Positions 8,791 to 16,696 of a stretch of DNA of 64,000 nt are shown one piece after another. This stretch comes from DASSUW01 sp963792385 (GTDB lineage Bacteria; Actinomycetota; Thermoleophilia; Solirubrobacterales; Solirubrobacteraceae). Under the pieces are notes generated by a model. It was not told the origin of the DNA. It ran no database searches and saw only the letters and a program-made list of their open reading frames with translations. Position numbers and translations under genes: made by a program. How positions within the stretch are numbered: the stretch's first letter is position 1; each line of letters opens with the position of its first letter. The stretch is taken from positions 124,001 to 188,000 of the forward strand of contig CAWBVZ010000002.1 in NCBI GenBank assembly GCA_963792385.1, given 5' to 3'.

Positions 8791-10403
8791 GCGCTGGCCA
8801 CTCGCGCTCGCCGGTCTCGTCCTCGCCGCGCTCGCCTTGCGCCTCTGGGGCGTGACGCACGGCCTGCCGTACGTCTTCAACGCCGACGAGAACGCGCACT
8901 TCGTGCCGCGCGCGATCGGGATGTTCGGGCATTCGCTGAACCCGCAGTACTTCGTCAACCCGCCGGCGTTCACGTACCTGCTGCACGTCGCCTTCTTCGC
9001 GCGCTGGGGTGGCCGTGAGGCGATCGGCGACGCGTTCGCGGCCGATCCCGGGGCCGCCTTCACGATCGCGCGCGTGCTGGCGGCGATCCTCGGCGCCGCC
9101 GCCGCCGGGCTGCTCGCCTGGGCCGGCGCGCGGCTGGCCGGCCGGCGCGTCGGCGTGATCGCGGGCGCGCTGCTCGCGGTCGCGTTCCTGCCGGTGCACT
9201 ACGGGCACCTCGCCGTCAACGACGTGCCGGCGCTGGCGCCGCTGTGCCTGAGCCTGGTCGGCGTGGCGGGCGTCTACCGGTACGGCCGCCGGCGCGACTA
9301 CGCGCTCGCCGGGGCGGCGCTCGGCGTCGCATGCGCGACGAAGTACACCGCCGGGATCGTGCTGCTGTGCCTGGTGGCCGCCGCCGTCGTGGGGCCTGGG
9401 CGGGCGTGGCGCGGGCTCGCGCTCGCGGGCGCGCTCGCGGTCGTCGGCTTCGTCGTCGCCAACCCGTACGCGGTGCTCGACTGGGGGGCGTTCCGCGACG
9501 GCCTGCAGAAGCAGTCCGAGGCGTCCGGCGACGGCGGCGGCAAGCTCGGGCTGCTGGGAGACAGCGGGGTCCTGTACTACCTGGGGACGCTGACGTGGGG
9601 GCTCGGCTGGCTGCCGGCGCTGGCCGCTGCCGCCGGGGCCGTCGGGCTCGCGGTCAAGCGGCACGCGCTCGCCTGGGTGCTCGTCCCGGCGCCGGTCGTG
9701 TTCCTGCTCTTCATGGGCATCCAGGACCGCTTCTTCGCGCGCTGGATGCTGCCGATCTACCCGCTGCTGTGCCTGCTCGCTGCGTGGGCGGCGGTCGAGG
9801 CCGCGTCGCTCGTCAGCCGCCGGTCGCTGTGGCCCGTCGCCGTGGCCGGGGCACTCTTGTGCGCGCAGGGACTCGCCTTCTCGATCCACAACGACCTGCT
9901 GCTGGCCCGCCCCGACACGCGGGCCTTGGCCCGCGCGTGGATGGTCGACAACATCCCGGCGGGCGGGAAGGTGGTGATCGAGCCGATCGCTCCCGACCAG
10001 TGGGCGATGGACAGCGGCCGGCCGTCACGCGCGACCGGCACCGGCAACCGCTGGACGAAGTGGCCAACGTCGCGCTTCAAGGGCATGTCCGTGAAGCTCG
10101 AGGACTACGAGCGCACGCTCCGCACCGGGCTGCTCGACCGCTACGCCCGCGCGGGCTACTGCGACGTGATCACCGGCTCGACGCAGTACGGCCGCGCGCT
10201 GAACGAGCCGGGCGACGTGCCGAACGCGATCGCCTACTACGACGAGCTCGAGCGGCGCAGCGACGTCGTCTACCGCGTCAGCCCGATGCGCGGCGGCCGC
10301 GCCGGTCGACGACTTCTCGTTCGACTTCTCGTTCAACAGCTATCCGCTCGACTACGAGCGCGCCGGCCCGGAGATCGTGATCCGCCGATTGAGGGATTGT
10401 TGA
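8777..10403 (+). CDS. GT39-like membrane glycosyltransferase, frameshifted near its C-terminus
   Basis: A multi-helix protein with a first-loop NADENAHFVPRA motif and a VNPPAFTYLL segment, as in ArnT/PMT-type GT-C enzymes. The frame is clear to about 10295 (YRVSPMRGG). It then continues in the next frame as APVDDFSFDFSFNSYPLDYE and ends at the TGA at 10401-10403. Removing one base around 10296-10303, in a GGCGGCCGCGCCGG run, restores a 541-residue protein. Without that correction the original frame would run about 230 bp into ribD as meaningless Arg/Asp-rich sequence. Either a sequencing error or a recent terminal mutation explains this. It overlaps the upstream gene by 14 bp. Confidence 0.7.
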
Positions 10404-10415
10404 CTGCGCAGTCAA
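10400..10415. promoter_or_regulatory. Perfect 16-bp palindrome in front of ribD
   Basis: TTGACTGCGCAGTCAA is a perfect palindrome that covers the stop codon of the preceding gene. It directly abuts a TATGCT hexamer (10416-10421) lying 12 nt before a GTG start of ribD. Its position is that of an operator overlapping the promoter. No FMN-riboswitch-like conserved structure fits in the short gap, so a protein repressor is the simplest reading. Confidence 0.5.
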
Positions 10416-10421
10416 TATGCT
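10416..10421 (+). promoter_or_regulatory. Putative -10 hexamer of the riboflavin operon
   Basis: TATGCT, 12 nt before the GTG at 10434. This matches the spacing seen in front of rpmB, rpmF, rpsP and others, and it supports GTG 10434 rather than the TTG at 10422 as the ribD start. Confidence 0.4.
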
Positions 10422-10433
10422 TTGGTGGACACC

Positions 10434-11552
10434 GTGACCACGCTCCTGCAGACCGATCTCGCACATCTCGCTCGCGCGATCGAGCTGGCGCAGGGCGGCC
10501 GCGGCCGGACGACGCCGAACCCGTTGGTCGGCGCGGTCGTCGTGAAGGACGAGCAGGTCCTGGGGGAGGGCTTCCACACCGCTTACGGCGCGCCGCACGC
10601 CGAGAGCGAGGCGCTCGCCGCCGCCGGCCCTGACGCCCGCGGGGCAACGCTCTACGTCTCGCTCGAGCCGTGCTGCCACCAGGGCCAGACCCCGCCGTGC
10701 ACGGACGCGATCCTCGAGGCGGGGATCGTGCGCGTGGTGGTCGGCTCCGACGACCCGACCGAGAAGGCCGCCGGCCGTGGCCTCGGCATCCTGCGCGACG
10801 AGGGCGTCGACGTGGTGGTGGCGGGCGGCGAGCTGGCGTCGCGCGCACGGCTGCTCAACCAGCCGTTCCGCAAGCACGCCCGCACCGGCCGGCCGTACGT
10901 GCTCTTCAAGTCGGCGATGACGCTCGACGGGAAGGTCGCCACGCGCACCGGCGACTCGAAGTGGATCTCCGGTGAGGCGTCCCGCCGGCTCGCCCACCAC
11001 TGGCGGGCCGAGTGCGACGCGGTCGCCGTCGGCATCGGCACCGCGCTGGCCGACGACCCGCTGCTGACCGCCCGGATCGAAGGCGTGCACAGCCAGCCGC
11101 GCCGGATCATCTTCGACTCCGAGGCGCGCCTGCCGCTCGACTCCCAGCTCGTGCGCGGCGCCGCCGAGCTGCCGCTCACCGTCGTGATCTCGCGCGCCGC
11201 GCCGCGGCTCGCGGCCGACGCGCTCGAGGTCGCCGGCGCCGAGGTGATCGTCGCCACCGGTCAGAACGAGCCCGATCGCGTCCGCAACGCGCTGAGCCAG
11301 ATCGGCGCCGCCGGGATCACCTCGATCCTGCTCGAGGGCGGCCCGCACCTGGCGGGCGCGTTCCTCGACGCCGGCGAGGTCGACGAGATCCGCCTGTTCG
11401 TGGCGCCCGTCGTGCTCGGCGGCTCGCACGCCCGCGACCCGCTCGAGGGCGAGGGCGTCGAGCGCATCTCGGAGGCCACGCGCGCGCTGACGCTCGAGTG
11501 CGAGCGCGTCGCCGACGACGTGCTCATCTCCGCTCGCCTGAAGGAGTGGTGA
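10434..11552 (+). CDS. ribD: Bifunctional riboflavin biosynthesis protein RibD (deaminase/reductase)
   Basis: A 372-residue cytosolic enzyme for the second and third steps of riboflavin synthesis: deamination of the pyrimidine intermediate, then NADPH-dependent reduction of its ribosyl side chain. The N-terminal cytidine-deaminase-like domain has HAESEAL and the zinc motif EPCCHQGQTPPC. The C-terminal reductase domain starts near PYVLFKSAMTLDGK and contains GDSKWISGE and the LLEGGPHL motif. GTG 10434 was chosen from the upstream hexamer; TTG 10422 and GTG 10425 would add only a few residues. It is the first gene of a four-gene rib operon and ends just before ribE. Confidence 0.93.
   Translation: MTTLLQTDLAHLARAIELAQGGRGRTTPNPLVGAVVVKDEQVLGEGFHTAYGAPHAESEALAAAGPDARGATLYVSLEPCCHQGQTPPCTDAILEAGIVRVVVGSDDPTEKAAGRGLGILRDEGVDVVVAGGELASRARLLNQPFRKHARTGRPYVLFKSAMTLDGKVATRTGDSKWISGEASRRLAHHWRAECDAVAVGIGTALADDPLLTARIEGVHSQPRRIIFDSEARLPLDSQLVRGAAELPLTVVISRAAPRLAADALEVAGAEVIVATGQNEPDRVRNALSQIGAAGITSILLEGGPHLAGAFLDAGEVDEIRLFVAPVVLGGSHARDPLEGEGVERISEATRALTLECERVADDVLISARLKEW
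11541..11546 (+). promoter_or_regulatory. Ribosome-binding site that fixes the ribE start
   Basis: AAGGAG lies 8 nt before the GTG at 11555 but only 2 nt before the GTG at 11549. The spacing favours the second GTG, which gives the expected V/M-FTGLVQ N-terminus of riboflavin synthase. Confidence 0.6.
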
Positions 11553-11554
11553 CC

Positions 11555-12142
11555 GTGTTCACCGGGCTGGTCCAGGACCTCGGGACGGTCACCTCGGTGG
11601 ACGCCGCGCCCGACGGCGTCCGGCTCGCCGTCCAGACGCGCCTGTCGGCCGAGCTGGCGGAGGGCGACTCCGTCTCCGTCAACGGCGTCTGCCTGACCGC
11701 GACGACGATCGCCGACGGCCAGTTCGCCGCCGACGTGATGCTCGAGACCTTGCGCCGCTCCTCGCTGGCGGAGGTCCGCACCGGCGCGCACGTCAACCTC
11801 GAGCTGCCGCTGCGCGCCGCCGACCGCCTCGGCGGCCACTTCGTGCAGGGCCACGTGGACGGCGTCGGCACCGTGCGCGAGGTGACCGAGGACGGGTTCG
11901 CGCGCGTCGTGACGGTCGCCGCACCGCCCGAGGTGCTGCGCTACATCGTCGAGAAGGGCTCGATCGCCGTCGACGGCGTCTCGCTCACGGTCGCCGCCTT
12001 CGGCGACGACTGGTTCAGCGTCTCGCTCATCCCGGAGACGCTCGAACGCACGATTCTCGGCGCCGCGGCGCCGGGGCAGCCGGTCAACCTGGAGGTGGAC
12101 GTGCTCGCCAAGTACATCGAGCGTCTGGCGGTGGCCAGATGA
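11555..12142 (+). CDS. ribE: Riboflavin synthase alpha subunit
   Basis: A 195-residue enzyme that dismutates two lumazine molecules to riboflavin. It has the family's two tandem lumazine-binding barrels. The first begins FTGLVQDLGTV and contains SVSVNGVCLTA. The second contains GGHFVQGHVDGVG and SIAVDGVSLTV. The C-terminal helix YIERL is present. It starts 2 nt after ribD and overlaps ribBA by 4 bp (ATGA). Confidence 0.95.
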   Translation: MFTGLVQDLGTVTSVDAAPDGVRLAVQTRLSAELAEGDSVSVNGVCLTATTIADGQFAADVMLETLRRSSLAEVRTGAHVNLELPLRAADRLGGHFVQGHVDGVGTVREVTEDGFARVVTVAAPPEVLRYIVEKGSIAVDGVSLTVAAFGDDWFSVSLIPETLERTILGAAAPGQPVNLEVDVLAKYIERLAVAR

Positions 12143-13407
12143 GATTCGCCGCGATCGAGGACGCGATCGAGGACATCCGCGCGGGTCGGATGGTCGTGGT
12201 GTGCGACGACGAGGACCGCGAGAACGAGGGTGACCTCACGCTCGCGGCGCAGTTCGCCACGCCGGAGGCGATCAACTTCATGGCCAAGGAGGGTCGCGGG
12301 CTGATCTGCCTCGCGCTCACCCCCGACCGCTGCGACGAACTCGGGCTCGACCTGATGGCGGCCAAGAACGAGTCGCCGTTCGAGACCGCCTTCACAGTCT
12401 CGGTCGAAGCACGCGACGGCGTCACCACCGGCATCTCGGCCGCCGACCGGGCACGCACGATCCAGGTCGCGATCGACCCCGGTTCGGCGCCACGCGACCT
12501 CGTGCAGCCCGGCCACGTCTTCCCGCTGAAGGCCAAGCCCGGCGGCGTGCTCGAGCGCACCGGGCAGACCGAGGCGGCCGTCGACCTCGCGCGCCTCGCC
12601 GGCTTGAACCCAGCGGGCGTGATCTGCGAAATCATGAACGATGACGGCACGATGGCGCGGGTGTCCGACCTCGAGCGGTACTGCGAGCGGCACACCTTGA
12701 AGATGATCACGGTCGCCGACCTGATCGCGTACCGCCGGCGCCACGACAAGCTCGTCGAGCGCGTCGTGACGACGCGTCTGCCGACCGCCTTCGGCGAGTT
12801 CAACGTCGTCGGCTACCGCGCGCTGATGGACGACAAGCACCACGTCGCGATGGTCAAGGGCGACGTCGACGGGCAGTCCGACGTGCTCGTGCGCGTGCAC
12901 TCCGAGTGCCTGACCGGCGACGTGTTCCACTCGCTGCGCTGCGACTGCGGCGAGCAGCTCGAGTCGGCCCTCGCGATGATCGAGCGCGAGGGCACCGGCG
13001 TGCTGCTCTATCTCGCCCAGGAAGGGCGCGGGATCGGCCTGCTGAACAAGCTCAAGGCCTACAAGCTGCAGGACACGGGGCTCGACACGGTCGATGCCAA
13101 TCTGGAGCTCGGGCTGCCGGTCGACCTGCGCGACTACGGCATCGGCGCCCAGATCCTCGTCGACCTCGGGCTGACCTCGATCCGGATCCTCACCAACAAC
13201 CCGAAGAAGATCCGCGGCCTTGAGGGCTACGGTCTCTCCGTCACGTCTCAGATCCCGATCCAGCACGCGCCGAACCCGCACAACGAGGCGTACCTCCGCG
13301 CAAAGCGCGACCGGCTCGGGCACTCGCTGCACCACCAAGGGCTGGCGCTGGACGAGGAGATGGTGCACGAGGAGCAGGTGCACGACCGCGAGGCCGGCCG
13401 CGGGTGA
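12139..13407 (+). CDS. ribBA: Bifunctional DHBP synthase / GTP cyclohydrolase II
   Basis: A 422-residue fusion supplying both riboflavin precursors. The RibB half (about 1-200) has DDEDRENEGDL, RTGQTEAAVDL and the H-x-FPL metal region. The RibA half has VRVHSECLTGDVFHSLRCDCG, the zinc-binding Cys set, then LAQEGRGIGLLNK and the LTNNPKKI motif. Length is normal for actinobacterial RibBA. The His/Glu-rich end (HHQGLALDEEMVHEEQVHD) is a short extension. It overlaps both neighbours by 4 bp. Confidence 0.96.
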   Translation: MRFAAIEDAIEDIRAGRMVVVCDDEDRENEGDLTLAAQFATPEAINFMAKEGRGLICLALTPDRCDELGLDLMAAKNESPFETAFTVSVEARDGVTTGISAADRARTIQVAIDPGSAPRDLVQPGHVFPLKAKPGGVLERTGQTEAAVDLARLAGLNPAGVICEIMNDDGTMARVSDLERYCERHTLKMITVADLIAYRRRHDKLVERVVTTRLPTAFGEFNVVGYRALMDDKHHVAMVKGDVDGQSDVLVRVHSECLTGDVFHSLRCDCGEQLESALAMIEREGTGVLLYLAQEGRGIGLLNKLKAYKLQDTGLDTVDANLELGLPVDLRDYGIGAQILVDLGLTSIRILTNNPKKIRGLEGYGLSVTSQIPIQHAPNPHNEAYLRAKRDRLGHSLHHQGLALDEEMVHEEQVHDREAGRG

Positions 13408-13835
13408 GCGAGCAGTACGCGATCGCGATCGGCCGCTTCTACGCCGATCTGGCGGACCGCTTGGTGGATGGCGCGCAGCGCGCGTTCACGGAGGCTGGTC
13501 ACGGTCCCGCCGACGTCTTTGACGTGCCGGGCGCGTTCGAGCTGCCGCTCGCCGCGCGCTACCTGGCCGACACCGGCCGCTACGCGGGAGTCGCGTGCCT
13601 CGGCGCGGTCATCCGCGGCGAGACCAGCCACTACGACCACGTCTGCGCCGAGACGGCGCGCGGGATCCAGGACGTGCAGCTGCAGACCGGCGTGCCGTGC
13701 GCGTTCGGCGTGCTGACGGTCGAGAACATGGAGCAGGCGCTGGCGCGCACCGGCGGCGGCAAGCGCGATCAGGGCGAGCACGCCGCGCAGGCGGTGATGG
13801 CGCTCGCCGCGATGCGGGCCACGCTGGCGGGCTGA
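13404..13835 (+). CDS. ribH: 6,7-dimethyl-8-ribityllumazine synthase
   Basis: A 143-residue subunit of the icosahedral or pentameric lumazine synthase, which joins the RibD product to the RibB product. Family features are DVFDVPGAFELPLAA, GAVIRGETSHYDHV with the catalytic His, and PCAFGVLTVENMEQAL. The GTG start overlaps the ribBA stop (GTGA). This is the last gene of the operon; a hairpin begins right at its stop codon. Confidence 0.95.
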   Translation: MSEQYAIAIGRFYADLADRLVDGAQRAFTEAGHGPADVFDVPGAFELPLAARYLADTGRYAGVACLGAVIRGETSHYDHVCAETARGIQDVQLQTGVPCAFGVLTVENMEQALARTGGGKRDQGEHAAQAVMALAAMRATLAG

Positions 13836-13857
13836 CGGGCGTTTCGATCGCGCCCGT
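13835..13857 (+). terminator. Hairpin after the riboflavin operon
   Basis: ACGGGCG and CGCCCGT form a perfect 7-bp stem around a 9-nt loop, beginning at the last base of the ribH stop. A T-run is not present, as is common in GC-rich genomes. Confidence 0.5.
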
Positions 13858-13875
13858 TCCGGTCACTACTCAGCC

Positions 13876-14310
13876 ATGCGCACCACTCTCGCCCTCGCCG
13901 CCATGTGCGGCGTGGTGCTGACCGCTCCGGCCGCGGCCGGAGCGAAGACGTGGCGGGGCAAGACCGGTCAGGATCGCGCGGTGATGGTCCGGACCGGAGG
14001 CGACGACCAGGTCAAGCGCGTGCGGATCTCGTGGCGCGCGAAGTGCCAGAAGGGCCACTACACGAGCACAACGCTGTTCGTCCCGCCGTTCGACGGTTCG
14101 TCGGCGACGGCCTTCGAGGACGAGGGCACCTATCGCGTCAATCTCAAGAACGGCTACCGCGCGCGCCACACGGCGTTCGTGAGCGCGACCTTGGACGCGG
14201 GCGGCGTCTGGCGCGGCACGTTCCGGGTGCGGACGCGGGTGACGCGGAAGGGGAAGTTCGTCGATAGCTGCCGTCGCAAGCCCGTGCGCTGGTCGGCCAA
14301 GGAGGTGTGA
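13876..14310 (+). CDS. Small secreted protein, paralogue of the next gene
   Basis: A 144-residue protein with a signal peptide (MRTTLALAAMCGVVLTAPAAAGA). The mature part starts KTWRGKT and is predicted to be all-beta, with two Cys residues (AKCQKG and DSCRRK) that could form one disulfide. It shares WRGKT, the FVPPFD/FLPPLD segment, SATAFEDEG and both cysteines with the protein encoded immediately downstream. Function is not recognised. It overlaps the next start by 4 bp, so the two are made together. Confidence 0.7.
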   Translation: MRTTLALAAMCGVVLTAPAAAGAKTWRGKTGQDRAVMVRTGGDDQVKRVRISWRAKCQKGHYTSTTLFVPPFDGSSATAFEDEGTYRVNLKNGYRARHTAFVSATLDAGGVWRGTFRVRTRVTRKGKFVDSCRRKPVRWSAKEV

Positions 14311-14750
14311 GGCGGGTGAGGGTGATCGTCGGACTCTGCACAGCGGCCGTCGCGCTCGTGGCGGTCGCGCCGGCCGAGGCAGCGCGGTGGCGCGGGAAGA
14401 CCTCGCAGGGGCGCCTGGCGGCGGTCCACACGGGCGCCGACGGGCTCGTCTCGCAGGTCCGCATCAAGTACCTGGCGCGCTGCAGCGACGGCGACACGCT
14501 GGCCGGCGCCGTGCAGTTCCTCCCGCCGCTCGACCAGTCGGCCACGACCGCGTTCCAGGACGGCGGGGTGTTCCGCTTCCGCATCCACGGCGGCGAGCGC
14601 GCCCGCGCGACGACCTCCGTCGACGGCGGCCTGCGGCGCTCGGGCCGCTGGACGGGGAACTTCCGGCTCCGCGCGCGGATCACCAAGCGGGGGCGGTTCG
14701 TCGCGACGTGCCGGATCCGCCATCTGGGCTGGAAGGCAAGCCCCGCCTAG
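14307..14750 (+). CDS. Small secreted protein, paralogue of the previous gene
   Basis: A 147-residue protein with an N-terminal signal peptide ending near VAPAEAA and a mature start RWRGKTSQG. It has conserved cysteines in LARCSDG and VATCRIR, and the shared FLPPLDQSATTAFQDGG segment. It arose by tandem duplication with the 13.9-kb gene. Unlike that gene it starts with GTG inside the preceding stop. Its role is unknown; the pair may form a heteromeric envelope or extracellular complex. Confidence 0.7.
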   Translation: MRRVRVIVGLCTAAVALVAVAPAEAARWRGKTSQGRLAAVHTGADGLVSQVRIKYLARCSDGDTLAGAVQFLPPLDQSATTAFQDGGVFRFRIHGGERARATTSVDGGLRRSGRWTGNFRLRARITKRGRFVATCRIRHLGWKASPA

Positions 14751-14755
14751 GCTCT

Positions 14756-15679
14756 TCAGCCGGTGCCGGGACGGAGCGCCGCCGCAGCGCGCAGCGCCTC
14801 GCGGACGGCGGCGAGCGCGGGGCGGCGGTCGGCTCCCGTCCGGGCGGCGGTGAAGACGGTGCGCGTCAGGTCGGCGCCCGCGATCGGGCGGACCGCGACG
14901 CCGCCGGTGACGCCGACGAGCGCGAGTTGGGGCAGCAGCGTGATCGCCTCGCCGTGCGCCACCAGGGCGAGCAGCATCGTGAGCTCGTTCGTGTGATGGC
15001 GGATGTGCGGCTCGAAGCCGCCGTGGCCGTTGCACACCCGGCGCACGAGGTCGGACATGCCACCGCCGGAGTCGCCGGTCACCCACGCCTCACCGGCGAG
15101 CTTGGCCAGCGACACCGGACCGCCCACGGCCGCTGCCGGGTGGCTGGCCGCCAATGCGACCATCACCCCCTCGGCGAACAGGTCTTCGCGGTCGAGCCCG
15201 GGCACGCGCGGGCGCGGCGCGCCGGACCACTCGTCGGCGACCACAAGGTCGAGCGCGTGCGAGCGAAGCGCCTCGAGCGCGGGCTCGGGCTCGGCCTCGA
15301 CGAGCTGCACCTGCACGCCGGGGTAGGAGTCCGCGAGCGCGACGATCGCGGGGAGGACCAGATGCAGGCTCGCGGTCTGGAACGAGCCGACGCGCACCGT
15401 GCCGGCGACGGCGCCGGCCGCCGCGGCGGCGAGGTCGGCCTCGGCGCGCTCGGCGCCGGCCAGGAGCTCCTCAGCGTGCGCGACCAGCACCAGCGCGGCG
15501 TCGGTGAGCCGCAAGCGCCGCCCAGCTGGCTCGAACAGCGTTGTGCCGGCCTCGCGCTGGAGCACGCCGAGCTGCTGCGAGACCGTGGACGGGCTGTAGG
15601 ACAGCGCCTCGGCGACCGCGCCGACCGTGCCACGCCGATGCAGCTCATGCAGCAGCCGCAGTCTGCGGAGGTCGAGCAT
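14756..15679 (-). CDS. LysR-family transcriptional regulator
   Basis: A 307-residue regulator. The N-terminal winged helix starts MLDLRRLRLLHEL and has the recognition segment ALSYSPSTVSQQLGVLQRE. The periplasmic-binding-like effector domain starts near GTVRVGSFQTAS. The ATG at 15679 gives the canonical start just before the DNA-binding helices; an upstream in-frame extension is not needed. It is divergent from an EamA transporter, with a LysR-type box between them, so it probably controls that transporter and itself. The inducer is unknown. Confidence 0.86.
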   Translation of the reverse strand: MLDLRRLRLLHELHRRGTVGAVAEALSYSPSTVSQQLGVLQREAGTTLFEPAGRRLRLTDAALVLVAHAEELLAGAERAEADLAAAAAGAVAGTVRVGSFQTASLHLVLPAIVALADSYPGVQVQLVEAEPEPALEALRSHALDLVVADEWSGAPRPRVPGLDREDLFAEGVMVALAASHPAAAVGGPVSLAKLAGEAWVTGDSGGGMSDLVRRVCNGHGGFEPHIRHHTNELTMLLALVAHGEAITLLPQLALVGVTGGVAVRPIAGADLTRTVFTAARTGADRRPALAAVREALRAAAALRPGTG

Positions 15680-15690
15680 CGTTCGGAATC

Positions 15691-15711
15691 TTCGCACATT
15701 GATGTGCAGAA
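15691..15711. promoter_or_regulatory. LysR-type operator between regulator and transporter
   Basis: An interrupted palindrome with arms GCACAT (15694-15699) and ATGTGC (15702-15707), flanked by TT on the left and AA on the right, fits the T-N11-A logic of LysR boxes. It lies 12 bp upstream of the regulator start, in the 75-bp divergent gap. Confidence 0.55.
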
Positions 15712-15754
15712 ATATCCGTTGCTCTCGATCAGTATCAGCACGATGATCGGCTGA

Positions 15755-16696
15755 ATGCGAGGTCCCTTCCTCTGCCTCCTCTCGGCCGCGGCGTTCGGCA
15801 CGTTGGGCATCTTCGGCCGGCTTGCCTCGGACGCTGGAGCGAGCATCACGAGCACCCTGTTCGTGCGCTTCGCGCTCGCCGGCCTCGTGTTCGCCGCCGC
15901 GCTGCGGGCGACGGGCGGCTGGACGGCGCTGCGCAGGCTGCCGCGGCGGGTCGTGCTCACGGGCCTCGGACTCGGTGCGGCCGGCTACAGCCTCCAGTCG
16001 GCCCTGTACTTCGCCGCGATCGAGCGGCTCGACGTGTCGATGGTCGCGCTGCTGCTCTACACCTACCCGGCCTTCGTGACGGTCGCGGCGCTGCTGCTCG
16101 GGCGCGCGACGCCGACGGTGCGCACGTGGGTGGCGCTCGCGATTGCCTCGGCCGGCCTCGTGCTCGTGCTGCTGGCGGCCGGCACCGGAGCCTTCGACCT
16201 CGTCGGAGCGCTGCTCTCGCTCGCGGCCTCGCTGACCTACACGACCTACATCCTCGTGTCCGACCGGATCATCGGCGAGATCCAGCCGCTCGCGCTGTCG
16301 ATGCTCGTGCTCACCGGCGCCACCGTGAGCTTCGCTGTCGCCGGGCTGGTCACCGGCACCCTTGACCTGGCCCTCTCCGCCGAGGCGTGGCTGTGGCTGA
16401 TCCTGATCGCGCTCGTGAGCACGGTCGTGGCGGTGTCGGCGTTCTTCGCCGGGCTGCGGCGAGTCGGCCCGTCGGAGGCGGCGATCCTGTCGACCTTCGA
16501 GCCACCGGTGACCGTCGCGCTCGCGTACCTGGCGCTGGGCGAGCGGCTGACGCCAGCGCAGCTGGTCGGCGGCGCGATGGTGCTCGCCGCTGTGGTCCTG
16601 CTTCAGCTGCGGCCGCGCGCTGCGGTGGCGCCGGCGAGGCCGCCCGCTGGTGCGGGCGGCCTCGAGGTGCGTCCGTGCAGTGCTGAGGCGGGCTAG
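15755..16696 (+). CDS. EamA/DMT-family transporter
   Basis: A 313-residue protein with ten predicted transmembrane helices in two EamA repeats: the first around residues 1-130 and the second from FDLVGALLSLAASLTYTTYIL onward, with the typical EPPVTVALAYLALGE signature. This family exports or imports small metabolites; the substrate is not predictable. The last 20 residues or so are a Pro/Gly/Ala-rich tail encoded over a strong terminator-like hairpin, so the true protein might end earlier. Probably controlled by the divergent LysR regulator. Confidence 0.83.
   Translation: MRGPFLCLLSAAAFGTLGIFGRLASDAGASITSTLFVRFALAGLVFAAALRATGGWTALRRLPRRVVLTGLGLGAAGYSLQSALYFAAIERLDVSMVALLLYTYPAFVTVAALLLGRATPTVRTWVALAIASAGLVLVLLAAGTGAFDLVGALLSLAASLTYTTYILVSDRIIGEIQPLALSMLVLTGATVSFAVAGLVTGTLDLALSAEAWLWLILIALVSTVVAVSAFFAGLRRVGPSEAAILSTFEPPVTVALAYLALGERLTPAQLVGGAMVLAAVVLLQLRPRAAVAPARPPAGAGGLEVRPCSAEAG
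16635..16664. terminator. Perfect 13-bp hairpin between convergent genes
   Basis: CGAGGCCGCCCGC and its exact complement GCGGGCGGCCTCG are separated by the loop TGGT. It lies within the annotated tail of the EamA gene, about 30 bp before its stop, and just downstream of the RTX gene on the other strand. It could act as a bidirectional terminator. Confidence 0.6.

Noticed and set aside
10380..10434. FMN riboswitch before ribD
   Set aside because: The gap is too short for the conserved FMN aptamer and none of its conserved stretches is visible.
10404..10633. C-terminal extension of the GT39-like protein into ribD
   Set aside because: It is Arg/Asp-rich nonsense after a frameshift; the family-like ending is in another frame and stops at 10403.
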